A stretch of 64,000 bases of DNA from Burkholderia paludis (lineage in GTDB: Bacteria > Pseudomonadota > Gammaproteobacteria > Burkholderiales > Burkholderiaceae). Position numbers and translations under genes: made by a program. Within the stretch, counting starts at the first letter, position 1. Every line of letters starts with the position of its first letter. The stretch is from NCBI RefSeq assembly GCF_000732615.1, contig NZ_JPGL01000014.1, forward strand, positions 1-64,000, in the 5' to 3' direction. Below are positions 21,031-29,729 of this stretch, in pieces. The notes beneath the pieces are model-generated. The model was not told the origin of the DNA, searched no databases, and saw only the letters and a program-made list of their open reading frames with translations.

Positions 21031-21975
21031 TCAGCGCGGCGTGCTCCAGCCCTTGTAGCCCTTCACGTTGTCGCGCGTGATGAGCGTCGGCTCGATCAGG
21101 ATCATCGGGTTGGCCGGCTTCTGGCCGTTCATGATCCCGTAGCCGACGTTGACGGCCTGCTGCGCCATCGCCCACGGGTCCTGGCTCGACGATGCCTGCA
21201 CCAGCGTGTTGCTCTTGAGCGCCACCTCGATATCGGGCGCGCCGTCCACCGACGTGATCACGATGCCCGGACGGTTCAGCTGTTTCGCGGCGAGATCGCT
21301 GCCGATCGCCTGCGGGTCGTTGATCGTGAAGACCGCATCGAGTTTCGGGAAGCGCGTCAGGTAACCCTGCATCGCGTTCATTCCGCCTTCGCGCGAGCCC
21401 TTGCCGTCCTGGTCGCTCGACAGCAGCTTGATGCCCGCGTTTTTCCCGAGCACGGTCTTGCAGCCGTTGACGCGATCGATCACGGCCGATACCTGCGGGC
21501 CGTTCTCGATGATCACGTTGCCCTTGCCGTTGAGTTTCTTCGCGATGTAGTCGCACGCCAGCTCGCCGGCCTTCACGTTGTTGGTCTGCACGGTGGCGTT
21601 GGCGCCGGCCGCCGCGACGTCGACCGCGACGACGGTGATGCCGGCCGCCTGCGCTTTCCTGACCGCCGGCTCGATCGCTTTCGGGTCGGTCGCGTTGAGC
21701 AGGATCATGTCGACATGCGCGGAGATGAAGTTGTCGATCTGCGTGAACTGCTTGTTCAGGTCGTAGTCGGCCGACACGGCCGTGACTTTCGCGTTCGGAT
21801 TGATCTGCCTGGCGCGCGCTTCGGCGCCCTTGACGATCGTGACGAAGTACGGGTTGCCGAGCGACCCGACCGTGACGCCGATCGATTTGAGCGGCTTGTC
21901 GGCCGCGTGCGCGGCGCAAGTCCCGAAGGCGAGCGCGCAGGCGACGGCGCTCAGGGCGGCTTTGTGCTTGAACAT
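21031..21975 (-). CDS. CUT2 sugar ABC transporter substrate-binding protein
   Basis: 314 aa, periplasmic. Signal peptide to about residue 25 (cleavage AHA-A). The mature protein has the RbsB-like fold (peripla_BP_4): GVTVGSLGNPYFVTIVKGAE, DYDLNKQFTQIDNFISAHVD and VFTINDPQAIGSDLAAKQLN. It is the last gene of a ROK-ATPase-permease-binding protein operon. The ligand is likely a pentose, hexose or polyol; the sequence does not decide. Confidence 0.88.
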   Translation of the reverse strand: MFKHKAALSAVACALAFGTCAAHAADKPLKSIGVTVGSLGNPYFVTIVKGAEARARQINPNAKVTAVSADYDLNKQFTQIDNFISAHVDMILLNATDPKAIEPAVRKAQAAGITVVAVDVAAAGANATVQTNNVKAGELACDYIAKKLNGKGNVIIENGPQVSAVIDRVNGCKTVLGKNAGIKLLSSDQDGKGSREGGMNAMQGYLTRFPKLDAVFTINDPQAIGSDLAAKQLNRPGIVITSVDGAPDIEVALKSNTLVQASSSQDPWAMAQQAVNVGYGIMNGQKPANPMILIEPTLITRDNVKGYKGWSTPR

Positions 21976-22058
21976 GTCGTGGTGTCTCCGTGAGGTAGGT
22001 ATATGAACGGGCGCGGGCGAGCCTGCCTGCGCCGCGAGGCGAATGGGCGAGCGGGGTG

Positions 22059-23096
22059 TCAGGTTCGCGCCGAATCGCGCTGGCGATAGCGATCGAGCGC
22101 GACGGCGCCGATGATCACGAGCCCCTTGATGATGTATTGCCAGATGTCGGATACGCCGAGCAGCACGAGCCCGTTCGTCAGTACCGCGATGATCAGCGCG
22201 CCGATCAGGGTGCCGACGATCGAGCCGACGCCGCCGACGAAGCTCGTGCCGCCGAGAATCACCGCGGCGATCGCGTCGAGTTCGTAGGACTGGCCGAGCT
22301 GCAGGCCGTTGGCCGCATAGAGCCGGGCGGCCGACATCACCGCGCCGAGGCCGGCGAGCAGGCCCGACGCCGCGTACACGAACATCTGGATCCCGCGCAC
22401 GTTGATGCCCGACAGGCGGGCGGCTTCCGGGTTGCCGCCGACTGAATAGATCCGCATCCCGAGCACCGTGCGGCGCAGGATGAACCACGAGATCGCGATC
22501 ACCGCGCACGCGATCACGACGAGCCACGGCACGCCGAGGATCGTGCCGTTGCCGATGAACGCGAACGGCAGTTGCGGATTGAACACGGTCGTGTCGTTGC
22601 CGATCAGTCGTGCGACGCCGCGTACGGCCGTCATTGCGCCGAGCGTGACGATGAACGGCGGCAGGCGCAGGAACGAGATCAGGCCGCCGTTGATCGCGCC
22701 GAACGCGAGGCCCACGACGAGCGCGAACGGCACGCCGAGCCAGCCCCAGCCGGGGATGGTCGACGCGAGCAGTGCCGCGACGGCCGCGGCGGCCAGCACC
22801 GAGCCGACCGACAGGTCGATGCCGCCCGTCAGGATCACGAAGGTCATGCCGGCGGCGAGCACGATGTTGATCGATGCCTGCTGCGTGACGATCGACAGGT
22901 TCTGCAGCGTGAAGAAGCCGTCGGTCAGAAAGCCGAAGCCGACGCACAGGGCCAGCAGCACCGGCAGCATGCCGGCGGTGCGGATCAGCGACTGCATGCG
23001 GGCGCGATGATCGGTGGCGCGCAACTGGGGAGTACGATCGCCCACCGGATGGGCCGTCGCGGACGCGAGGTTCCGCTGCTTGGTCGGGTTGATCAT
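22059..23096 (-). CDS. CUT2 sugar ABC transporter permease
   Basis: 345 aa, RbsC-like. About ten hydrophobic segments; the family signature AAGMTFVILTGGIDLSVGSV is clear. The N-terminus of about 55 residues is a longer cytoplasmic leader than usual. Start MINPTKQRN follows AGGTTAGCG. It lies 40 bases after the ATPase gene and 83 before the binding-protein gene. Confidence 0.9.
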   Translation of the reverse strand: MINPTKQRNLASATAHPVGDRTPQLRATDHRARMQSLIRTAGMLPVLLALCVGFGFLTDGFFTLQNLSIVTQQASINIVLAAGMTFVILTGGIDLSVGSVLAAAAVAALLASTIPGWGWLGVPFALVVGLAFGAINGGLISFLRLPPFIVTLGAMTAVRGVARLIGNDTTVFNPQLPFAFIGNGTILGVPWLVVIACAVIAISWFILRRTVLGMRIYSVGGNPEAARLSGINVRGIQMFVYAASGLLAGLGAVMSAARLYAANGLQLGQSYELDAIAAVILGGTSFVGGVGSIVGTLIGALIIAVLTNGLVLLGVSDIWQYIIKGLVIIGAVALDRYRQRDSART

Positions 23097-23136
23097 TTCG
23101 CTAACCTGAAGGTAGAGGGGAATGAAAGAGCGGCGC

Positions 23137-24690
23137 TCAGTGCGCGTCGGCAAGTTCGGCCTGCGAGCCGGTTGCGAGCGCGATGATCGCTTCCTGCGTG
23201 ATGGGCGTGTGCGTGTGACCGCCGAGCTCGCCCGCGATCTCGCCTTCGCGCATCACGAGCACGCGGTCGGCAACGCCGATGATCTCCGGCAGTTCGCTCG
23301 AGATCACGATCACGCCCACGCCGGCGCGGGCCAGCTCGTTGATGATCCGGTAGATCTCGGATTTCGCGCCGATGTCGACGCCGCGCGTCGGTTCGTCGAG
23401 GATCAGCACGCGCGGCTTCGTCTCGAGCAGGCGCGACAGCAGCACTTTCTGCTGGTTGCCGCCCGACAGTGCGCCGACGTTGACGTTCGCGTGGGGGACG
23501 CGGATCGACAGCGAGGCGATCGCGTCGCGCGCGCGTTCGGCGCCGCGCGCGAGATCGAGTGCGCCGAGCCGTGCATCGCGGTTGCAGACCGAGATGTTGA
23601 TGTTGTCGCGCACGCTCATGTCGAGGAACAGGCCCTGGCGCTTGCGGTCCTCGGTCAGGTAGACGAGGCCCGCGTCGATCGCGTCGCGCGGCGAATGCGC
23701 GCCGAACGTGCGCTCGCCGATCTTCACGTCGCCGCGCACGCGCGGTTCGGCGCCGAAGATCAGTCGCGCGAGTTCGGTGCGGCCCGCGCCGACCAGCCCG
23801 GCGATGCCGAGCACCTCGCCGGCATGCAGGTCGAGGCTGCAGCCGCGCACGCGGGCGCCGTCCGCGACGTCGCGGACCGACAGCAGCAGGTGGCCGGGGT
23901 CGTACGCCGCGTGTTCCTTCTTGTAGAAGCCGGAGATGTCACGGCCGACCATCATCGCGACGAGACGCTCGGCCGACAGCGACGCGCGTTCGAGCGTGCC
24001 GACGTAGGCGCCGTCGCGCAGCACCGACACGCGGTCGGACAGTTCGTAGATCTCCGCCATCCGGTGGCTGATGTAGATGATCGCGAGACCTTCCTCGCGC
24101 AACTGGCGGATCAGGCGGAACAGGTGCTCGGTCTCGCGCGACGACAGCGGCGTGGTCGGCTCGTCCATCACGAGAATGCGCGCGCGGGTGTGCACGGCGC
24201 GTGCGATCTCGACGAGCTGCTGCTCCGCGATCGACAGCGTGTCGACGAGCGTGTCGGGCCCGAACGATGCGCCCAGGCGCGCGAGCACATCTTGGCAGCC
24301 GCGCGCCATTGCCGCGCGGTCGATGGTGCCCCAGCGCCGGTTGCCGCGCCGCAGTTCGCGGCCGATGTAGATGTTCTCCGCGACCGTCAGGTTCGGCGAC
24401 AGGCACAGCTCCTGATAGATCACCGCGACGCCGGCGTCGCGCGCGGCGAGCGGGCCGTCGACGTCGATGCGCTGGCCGTCGATCAGGATCTCGCCGCCGG
24501 CGTCGGCGCGGTACGCGCCCGACAGGATCTTCATCAGCGTCGATTTGCCCGCGCCGTTCTCGCCCATCAGCGAATGGATCTCGCCGGGATAGACGGTCAG
24601 GCTGACGTTGTCGAGCGCGCGCACGGCCGGGAACGTCTTGCTGATCCCGCGCATTTCGAGCAATGGGCGAGGCGACTCAGATCGCGACAT
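23137..24690 (-). CDS. CUT2 sugar ABC transporter ATP-binding protein (double NBD)
   Basis: 517 aa with two nucleotide-binding domains. The first has Walker [10 protein letters not shown], signature [13 protein letters not shown] and Walker B ILVMDEPT. The second has a degenerate Walker A (GLVGAGRTE), signature [13 protein letters not shown] and Walker [15 protein letters not shown], as is normal for RbsA/XylG/MglA proteins. It overlaps the end of the ROK gene by 14 bases, so translation is coupled. Confidence 0.93.
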   Translation of the reverse strand: MSRSESPRPLLEMRGISKTFPAVRALDNVSLTVYPGEIHSLMGENGAGKSTLMKILSGAYRADAGGEILIDGQRIDVDGPLAARDAGVAVIYQELCLSPNLTVAENIYIGRELRRGNRRWGTIDRAAMARGCQDVLARLGASFGPDTLVDTLSIAEQQLVEIARAVHTRARILVMDEPTTPLSSRETEHLFRLIRQLREEGLAIIYISHRMAEIYELSDRVSVLRDGAYVGTLERASLSAERLVAMMVGRDISGFYKKEHAAYDPGHLLLSVRDVADGARVRGCSLDLHAGEVLGIAGLVGAGRTELARLIFGAEPRVRGDVKIGERTFGAHSPRDAIDAGLVYLTEDRKRQGLFLDMSVRDNINISVCNRDARLGALDLARGAERARDAIASLSIRVPHANVNVGALSGGNQQKVLLSRLLETKPRVLILDEPTRGVDIGAKSEIYRIINELARAGVGVIVISSELPEIIGVADRVLVMREGEIAGELGGHTHTPITQEAIIALATGSQAELADAH

Positions 24691-25924
24691 GGTTGACCTC
24701 CTGCGAGTCGGTGCGGGCGCCCTTGAGGATGCCGGCCCGCGGGGAGAAGTTGAAATACATCGGCAGCGTGGCGGCCCCGATCGCGCCGGCGTCGGCGCCG
24801 AACGTGCCGCGCACGAGCGTCGGCGTGCCGCGCGCTTCGGGCGCGGTGGCAACCAGCGCCGAGCGCAGGCGCGTCGAGACCGCGTCCAGCAGGCCGGCGT
24901 CGGTATCGGCGTCGAGCACCACCACCGGCGCGTCGACCACGCACAGCACCGCGCGCAACGCCGGCGCGAGCGCATCGACGCAGTCGTCGATCCATTCGTC
25001 GACGGCCGGCAGCCCGCGGGCGATGCAGGTTTCGAGATCGGCGCGGTTCTCGACCGTCTCGCCGTGATGGCGCAAATGGCGCACGAGCGCATGCAGCGAC
25101 GCGCGCGCGAGCAGGATGTCCCACGGGCCGCGCGGCGGCGGTGCGGATGCGAGCCGGCTGGGCGGGACGGGAATCACCGCGACGTCGCCCGCATTGCCGG
25201 TCACGCCGCGCAGGCAGTCGCCGTCGATCGCGATGCCGCCGCCGATCGCCGGCCCGATGAACAAGTAGACGAAGTCGTCGCACTGCCGGCCGTATCCGTA
25301 GAACAGTTCGGCGATCGCGGCCGCGTTGCCGTCGTTTTCGCCGAATACGGGCAGCGACAGCGTGCGACCGAGGTCGGCTGCGAAATCGACGTCTTCCCAC
25401 GCGCGGAACGTGTCGGGCGCGAGGCCGAGTTCGCGCATCCATGCGCCGAGGTTGTAGGGCTGGGCGACGCCGATGCCGGTCAGGCGGGCGCGTTCGTGGT
25501 CGGGGAGCAGGGCCTGCATCGCGTCGATGTCGTGACGGACGATCTCGAGCACCTCGGCAGGCGGCGGCAGCAGCGTATCGTGCGAGCGGCGGCCGAGCAC
25601 GTCGCCGGCGAAATTGACGAGCGCCGTCTCGATGCGCATCCGGTCGAGATGGACGCCGATGCCGAACGCGCCGCGCGGGTCGAGGCGGATCAGCGAGGCC
25701 GGCTGGCCGCGCTGGCCTTCGGTGCGGCCGGCGAATTCGATCAGCTTCGCGTCGGCGAGCGACGCGATGATGCTGCCGACCGCCGTGCCCGTCATGTTCG
25801 CGAGGCGGGCGAGGTCGGCTTTCGAAGCGCTGCCTGCGCGGCGCAGCGTCTTCAGCAGCAGGCGCTCGTTATAACGGCGCACATTGGCCGAGTTGCTTCC
25901 CTGGCCGAAGTGCGGGCTTCTCAT
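24677..25924 (-). CDS. ROK family regulator heading the sugar ABC operon
   Basis: 415 aa from the second ATG (25924), which follows GGAAGGAGACGCC; an ATG five codons earlier lies inside that ribosome site. The N-terminal winged helix-turn-helix is [20 protein letters not shown]. The ROK sugar-kinase-like domain follows, with [20 protein letters not shown] and a [20 protein letters not shown] glycine-rich loop. The usual Cys-rich zinc motif of ROK proteins is not seen. It likely represses its own operon through the perfect inverted repeat just upstream. Confidence 0.9.
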   Translation of the reverse strand: MRSPHFGQGSNSANVRRYNERLLLKTLRRAGSASKADLARLANMTGTAVGSIIASLADAKLIEFAGRTEGQRGQPASLIRLDPRGAFGIGVHLDRMRIETALVNFAGDVLGRRSHDTLLPPPAEVLEIVRHDIDAMQALLPDHERARLTGIGVAQPYNLGAWMRELGLAPDTFRAWEDVDFAADLGRTLSLPVFGENDGNAAAIAELFYGYGRQCDDFVYLFIGPAIGGGIAIDGDCLRGVTGNAGDVAVIPVPPSRLASAPPPRGPWDILLARASLHALVRHLRHHGETVENRADLETCIARGLPAVDEWIDDCVDALAPALRAVLCVVDAPVVVLDADTDAGLLDAVSTRLRSALVATAPEARGTPTLVRGTFGADAGAIGAATLPMYFNFSPRAGILKGARTDSQEVNHVAI

Positions 25925-25960
25925 GGCGTCTCCTTCCATGATGCGCCGCTGGAGGGCGCA

Positions 25961-25987
25961 TTAAATAAATCACGTTGATTTATTTAA
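25961..25987. promoter_or_regulatory. Perfect inverted repeat, probable ROK operator
   Basis: TTAAATAAATCA, three-base spacer CGT, then TGATTTATTTAA: twelve matched pairs in an AT-rich island 37 bases before the ROK start codon. Its size, symmetry and place suit autoregulation by the ROK protein. Nothing similar was noticed elsewhere in the window. Confidence 0.7.
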
Positions 25988-26199
25988 CCGCGTGAATGCG
26001 GGCATGTCAGCCTAGGGAAATCCCGGTTTTGTCGTGGAGCAGGGCGGCCTGAGAACTTCGGGGAACGGGGATCGATCGCGTTTGGGTTCGCGTGGCGGCG
26101 TAGTTGCGGACGTGGCAACGTCGGCTTGCGCGGAAGATGGCGAGAGAGGCAGGGGGATGTCACGTCGCGAGGGGGATGCGACGCGGGGCCGGAAATGAG

Positions 26200-26226
26200 A
26201 AAAGGCCGGCTAAAAGCCGGCCTTTT
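26200..26226 (-). terminator. Terminator of tRNA-Leu copy 1
   Basis: GGCCGGC/GCCGGCC stem with a five-base loop and A4/T4 flanks, eleven bases beyond the tRNA 3' end. Confidence 0.85.
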
Positions 26227-26237
26227 CATGAAACAGA

Positions 26238-26324
26238 TGGTGCCCAGGAGAGGACTCGAACCTCCACGATGTTGCCACCGCTAGGACCTGAACCTAGTGC
26301 GTCTACCAATTCCGCCACCTGGGC
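26238..26324 (-). tRNA. tRNA-Leu (CAG), copy 1
   Basis: 87 bases including an encoded CCA. The acceptor stem is GCCCAGG/CCTGGGC with discriminator A, the anticodon loop is TTCAGGT (anticodon CAG), it has a long variable arm as expected of leucine tRNAs, and the T-arm GGTTCGAGTCC. Reads CUG, a very common codon in this G+C-rich genome. Confidence 0.97.
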
Positions 26325-26358
26325 ACGTTTCGCGTTTGCTGCATCGCGAAAGACAGCA

Positions 26359-26386
26359 ATTATAGCGTGACTGAAGGGCGTGTCAA
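26359..26386 (-). promoter_or_regulatory. Sigma-70 promoter of tRNA-Leu copy 1
   Basis: On the - strand TTGACA, 16-base spacer, TATAAT, both hexamers at consensus, 34 bases before the tRNA. Confidence 0.85.
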
Positions 26387-26758
26387 CAGATTTCGTCGAA
26401 TCCTTGATGTGATGCGCCGACGGGGCGCGTGTCCGATGCACTGTGACTGAACGCTGCCGCGTGAACGGTCCCGATTCCAGCGATTGCCGCCGAACAGGAA
26501 CGAGCGAATTTCCTGGGCGCGGGTTCTCGTTTTTCGCCGGAGGACTTATTGTCATTGTCGACGGGTGCCCGTCGTGCCGCGCCGACTCGCGTGTGCAGGC
26601 GGTGGCTGCCCGGCGGTGCCGCGTTCAGCGTCCGGTTGTCGGTCGTCACGTGGCACGTGACGGATGCGAGCGAAGTCGCTTGCGTTACGCTCATTTCTGT
26701 TACTATCGCGGTAACGTTTTTTTGTTGAGGCGGAGTGATCCGCGATAAGGAGTCCTTC
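26387..26758. other. Intergenic region upstream of the flavodoxin gene
   Basis: No gene seen in about 370 bases. The last 120 bases contain two inverted repeats (26644-26662 and 26699-26715) that look like operators for the flavodoxin gene. Confidence 0.5.
26644..26662. promoter_or_regulatory. 19-bp perfect palindrome upstream of the WrbA-like gene
   Basis: CGTCACGTG-G-CACGTGACG, nine matched pairs around one base, 97 bases before the start codon. A second, shorter repeat, GTTAC-N7-GTAAC, lies at 26699-26715. Candidate operators; no regulator gene is adjacent. Confidence 0.5.
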
Positions 26759-27322
26759 ATGTCTGAAATCGCAGTGGTTTTTCATAGCGGCTACGGCCAC
26801 GCGGCCGTCATCGCGGATGCGGTCGCGCGTGGCGTCGAGAAAGTCGACGGCGCGTCGGTCAAGCTGATCCCGGTCGACGCGATCGACGAGCACTGGGAGT
26901 ATCTGGAGCGCGATGCGAAGGCGATCATCTTCGGTTCGCCGACCTACATGGGTAGCGCGTCCGCGCCGTTCAAGGGCTTCATGGACGCATCGTCGAAGTA
27001 TTGGGGCAAGTGGCGGGACAAGCTGGCGGCCGGCTTTACCGTGTCGGCTTCGCAAAGCGGCGACAAACTGGCGACGTTGCAGCAACTGTCCGTCTTCGCG
27101 GCCCAGCACCAGATGCTGTGGGTGAGCCTTGGCCTGATGCCCGGCAACAACAGCAGCACGGGCTCGGTCAACGACCTGAACCGGCTTGGGTCGTTCCTCG
27201 GCGCGATGGCGCAGGCGAATGCCGACCAGGGTGGGGACGCGATTCTCGAGAGCGACCGGAAGACGGCCGAAGTGCTGGGCGAGCGTGTCGCGATTGCGGC
27301 GAAACGCTGGAACGGCGTCTGA
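26759..27322 (+). CDS. WrbA-like flavodoxin / NAD(P)H:quinone oxidoreductase
   Basis: 187 aa. FMN-binding flavodoxin fold: N-terminal IAVVFHSGYGHAAVIADAVA phosphate loop, GSPTYMGSASAPFKGFMD and the flavin-contact loop ASQSGDK. Such proteins reduce quinones with two electrons and limit oxidative stress. A good AAGGAG precedes the start. It is a single gene placed between two tRNA-Leu copies transcribed in the opposite direction. Confidence 0.85.
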   Translation: MSEIAVVFHSGYGHAAVIADAVARGVEKVDGASVKLIPVDAIDEHWEYLERDAKAIIFGSPTYMGSASAPFKGFMDASSKYWGKWRDKLAAGFTVSASQSGDKLATLQQLSVFAAQHQMLWVSLGLMPGNNSSTGSVNDLNRLGSFLGAMAQANADQGGDAILESDRKTAEVLGERVAIAAKRWNGV

Positions 27323-27477
27323 GGTCGGCGGCCGGGCAGGCATCCGCCGGCGGCTGTCCGGTAGCCGGGCGGGTGGGGCCGATGCGCGATCGAGGTGCTC
27401 GATGGGTGTCGGCTGCGGATGTCGAGCGCCGAGAACTCGCCGCGCCGATGCTGCCCGGGATGCCCGAACCGGAAATG

Positions 27478-27506
27478 AAAAAAGGCCGGCTAAAAGCCGG
27501 CCTTTT
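27478..27506 (-). terminator. Terminator of tRNA-Leu copy 2
   Basis: Same GGCCGGC/GCCGGCC stem and loop as copy 1, with A6/T4 flanks. Confidence 0.85.
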
Positions 27507-27514
27507 CAAATAAG

Positions 27515-27601
27515 TGGTGCCCAGGAGAGGACTCGAACCTCCACGATGTTGCCACCGCTAGGACCTGAACCTAGTGCGTCTACCAATTCCGCCACCTGGG
27601 C
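27515..27601 (-). tRNA. tRNA-Leu (CAG), copy 2
   Basis: Identical in all 87 bases, including CCA, to the copy at 26238-26324. It has its own terminator and promoter. Confidence 0.97.
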
Positions 27602-27632
27602 ACGTTTCGCTTGCTGCGATGCGAAGACCGCT

Positions 27633-27660
27633 ATTGTAGCGTGTCTTCAAAGGCTGTCAA
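27633..27660 (-). promoter_or_regulatory. Sigma-70 promoter of tRNA-Leu copy 2
   Basis: On the - strand TTGACA, 16-base spacer, TACAAT. The -10 box has one mismatch to consensus, unlike copies 1 and 3. Confidence 0.8.
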
Positions 27661-27711
27661 CACAATTTCATCCTGGGCGATAAAAATATTCGACCCACGC
27701 GTGAGCGAGCC

Positions 27712-28701
27712 TCATGCGCCGACCGACTCCGCGCGTTTCGTCGCGAAATTCCAGCGCAGCGCCTGTCCCGTATCGACGCGAGTCGGCAGCAGTCCGGCTG
27801 CGAGGAACGTGTCGGCGATCTTTTGCTGTTCGCCGAAGTTTTGCGCGACGACGGCGCGAACGAGGTAGCTGCGTCGCGCGTTCGCGCGCGCGATCGTCGT
27901 CGCGTCGAGTCCCCAGATCGGCGCGAGCGTGTTCGCGGCGTCCTGCGGGTGATCGCGCAGCCACGTGCCGGCTTGCGACAACCGGTCGAACAGGATCTGC
28001 ACGACGTCGGGTCGCGCGGCGGCGAAACTGCTCGATGCGAGGTAGTAGCGCTGGTACGACGCGAGCCCGCTGCCGTCGGCCAGAATCCGCACGTCGGGAT
28101 GCCTGTCGACCGATGCGACGTAGGGATCCCATGTGATCCATGCGTCCACGCTGCCGCGCTCGAATGCCGCGCGGCCGTCCGCGGGCGTCAGGTAGTGAAT
28201 CGCGACGTCGGCGGGCGCGAGCTTCGCGCGTTCGAGCGCGGCGAGCAGCAGGTAGTGGCTGCCGGCCGCCTTGGTCGTCGCGATGCGCGTGCCCTTGAGG
28301 TCGGCGAGCGTGCGGAGCGCGCCGTCCTGCTTGACGACGATCGCCTGGGCTTTCGGCGACGGCGCTTCCTGTGCGACATACACGAAACGCGCATGCGCGG
28401 CCTGGGCGAAAACCGGCACCGTGTCGGCGACATCGGCGCTGAAGTCGACGGCGCCGACGTTGAGCGCTTCGGTCAGCGGCAGTCCGCTCGCGAACTCGTG
28501 CCACGATACGCGCAGGCCGAGTGGCGCCAGCGCCTGCTCGAGCGTGCCGCGGGTCTTGAGCAACGTGATGAGCGTCGACGATTTCTGGTAGCCGATGCGC
28601 AGCGCGTCCGGGGTATCTGCGGCGTGCGCGCGGACGCCAGCGGCAGCGAGGCCGGCGGCCAGCATCGTGCGCGCGAACGCGCGGCGGTTCATCGACGTCA
28701 T
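27712..28701 (-). CDS. SsuA-like sulfonate ABC transporter substrate-binding protein
   Basis: 329 aa. A Tat-like or Sec signal is present (NRRAFARTMLAAGLAAAGVR, cleavage after AHA). The mature protein matches the aliphatic sulfonate binding family: LRIGYQKSSTLITLLKTRGT, FASGLPLTEALNVGAVDFSA and WITWDPYVA. AGGAG lies eight bases before the ATG at 28701. It has no transporter genes next to it, being flanked by tRNA-Leu genes. It may serve the ssu permease at 46.5 kb, which has no binding protein of its own. Confidence 0.85.
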   Translation of the reverse strand: MTSMNRRAFARTMLAAGLAAAGVRAHAADTPDALRIGYQKSSTLITLLKTRGTLEQALAPLGLRVSWHEFASGLPLTEALNVGAVDFSADVADTVPVFAQAAHARFVYVAQEAPSPKAQAIVVKQDGALRTLADLKGTRIATTKAAGSHYLLLAALERAKLAPADVAIHYLTPADGRAAFERGSVDAWITWDPYVASVDRHPDVRILADGSGLASYQRYYLASSSFAAARPDVVQILFDRLSQAGTWLRDHPQDAANTLAPIWGLDATTIARANARRSYLVRAVVAQNFGEQQKIADTFLAAGLLPTRVDTGQALRWNFATKRAESVGA

Positions 28702-29321
28702 GAGTCGTACTCCTGGTTGGGTTCGTTGCAGCGGATCGAACCGGCAAACCTACCAACCGGGGCGGCGGACGATAACCGATAAATTCTGCTAACGATCCGA
28801 CCGTTGGGCATAAGCGTGAATGCCCGGCCGGGATCGCGCTGCACCTGCGTGCGCTGGGCGATCGATCTGCGCTTTACACGTCTATCGACTATCGACGACG
28901 TCGCGACTCCGGCCATTTCCGGCAATCTCGGCGCGCCGATCGCCGAGGGTGAGTGAGTTGGTCGAGCAGTGTGCGGCGGCTGGATCGCAGGCGACCAACG
29001 CTGGTCGTGGATCTTTTGCGTCAACGTGACAGGCGGGTTGTTCGCCGCCACGATCCGGGCGTTCCATCGCAACCGCGTTGCGTCGGCCCGAAAGCTGTCG
29101 ATCGACGGGGCGGGGCTGGCCGAGCGTGCGCGCAGTGCGATCGATCGATGTGCGATGGATCGCGCGTAGATGGAAGCGGGGTGGTTGGCGAGACGGATTC
29201 CGGCGATCGCGCAGGCAGGGCCCGATGCGCAGTTGCGGAAATCCTCGAAGGACGAATTCGGCGAATCGCGCCAGGGTATCTCGAGCGATTTGCCGTGCCG
29301 ATGTGCGTGGCCGGAAATGAG
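28702..29321. other. Intergenic region without a recognised gene
   Basis: About 620 bases between the SsuA-like gene and the third tRNA-Leu unit. Open frames here are Arg-rich and lack ribosome sites. The first 100 bases probably hold the SsuA-like promoter. Confidence 0.5.
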
Positions 29322-29347
29322 AAAAGGCCGGCATAAGCCGGCCTTTT
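29322..29347 (-). terminator. Terminator of tRNA-Leu copy 3
   Basis: GGCCGGC/GCCGGCC stem with loop ATAA and A4/T4 flanks. It differs from copies 1 and 2 only in the loop. Confidence 0.85.
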
Positions 29348-29358
29348 CATAAAACAGA

Positions 29359-29445
29359 TGGTGCCCAGGAGAGGACTCGAACCTCCACGATGTTGCCACC
29401 GCTAGGACCTGAACCTAGTGCGTCTACCAATTCCGCCACCTGGGC
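29359..29445 (-). tRNA. tRNA-Leu (CAG), copy 3
   Basis: Identical in all 87 bases to copies 1 and 2, with encoded CCA. Confidence 0.97.
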
Positions 29446-29481
29446 ACGTTTTGCAGTAGCTATGTGCTGCAAAGAAGTGAA

Positions 29482-29509
29482 ATTATAGCGCCCCAATTAA
29501 TTGTGTCAA
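29482..29509 (-). promoter_or_regulatory. Sigma-70 promoter of tRNA-Leu copy 3
   Basis: On the - strand TTGACA, 16-base spacer, TATAAT. The spacer sequence is unrelated to copies 1 and 2 except for a GCGC just before the -10 box. Confidence 0.85.
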
Positions 29510-29639
29510 CACTTTTTTGCGATGCATCGCAAACCGGCTGCCGTCGCGCCCGCGCGCGGCATTCCCGTCATTTGGCGACACGGGCGGGTGATAGAATGAC
29601 CCGCCGCCGTCAATATAGAACTGTCTGAAGGACACCTCT

Positions 29640-29729
29640 ATGTTGATGCCGTGCACCATCAGCCAACGCAACGAGAACAATCATCGACAAACCCTTGAGC
29701 AAATATCCGTACCCCATTCCGAGCCGTGA
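29640..29729 (+). CDS. Possible leader peptide overlapping the rnr start
   Basis: 29 codons (MLMPCTISQRNENNHRQTLE...) with a good ribosome site (GAAGGACACC) seven bases or so before the ATG. It ends 32 bases inside rnr in another frame. rnr itself starts with TTG and has no good ribosome site, so translation of this short frame could deliver ribosomes to rnr. It is a prediction from context only. Confidence 0.35.
   Translation: MLMPCTISQRNENNHRQTLEQISVPHSEP

Noticed and set aside
28953-29336. 127-codon + strand frame before the third tRNA-Leu
   Set aside because: Arg/Gly-rich, no ribosome site, and it runs into the tRNA terminator.
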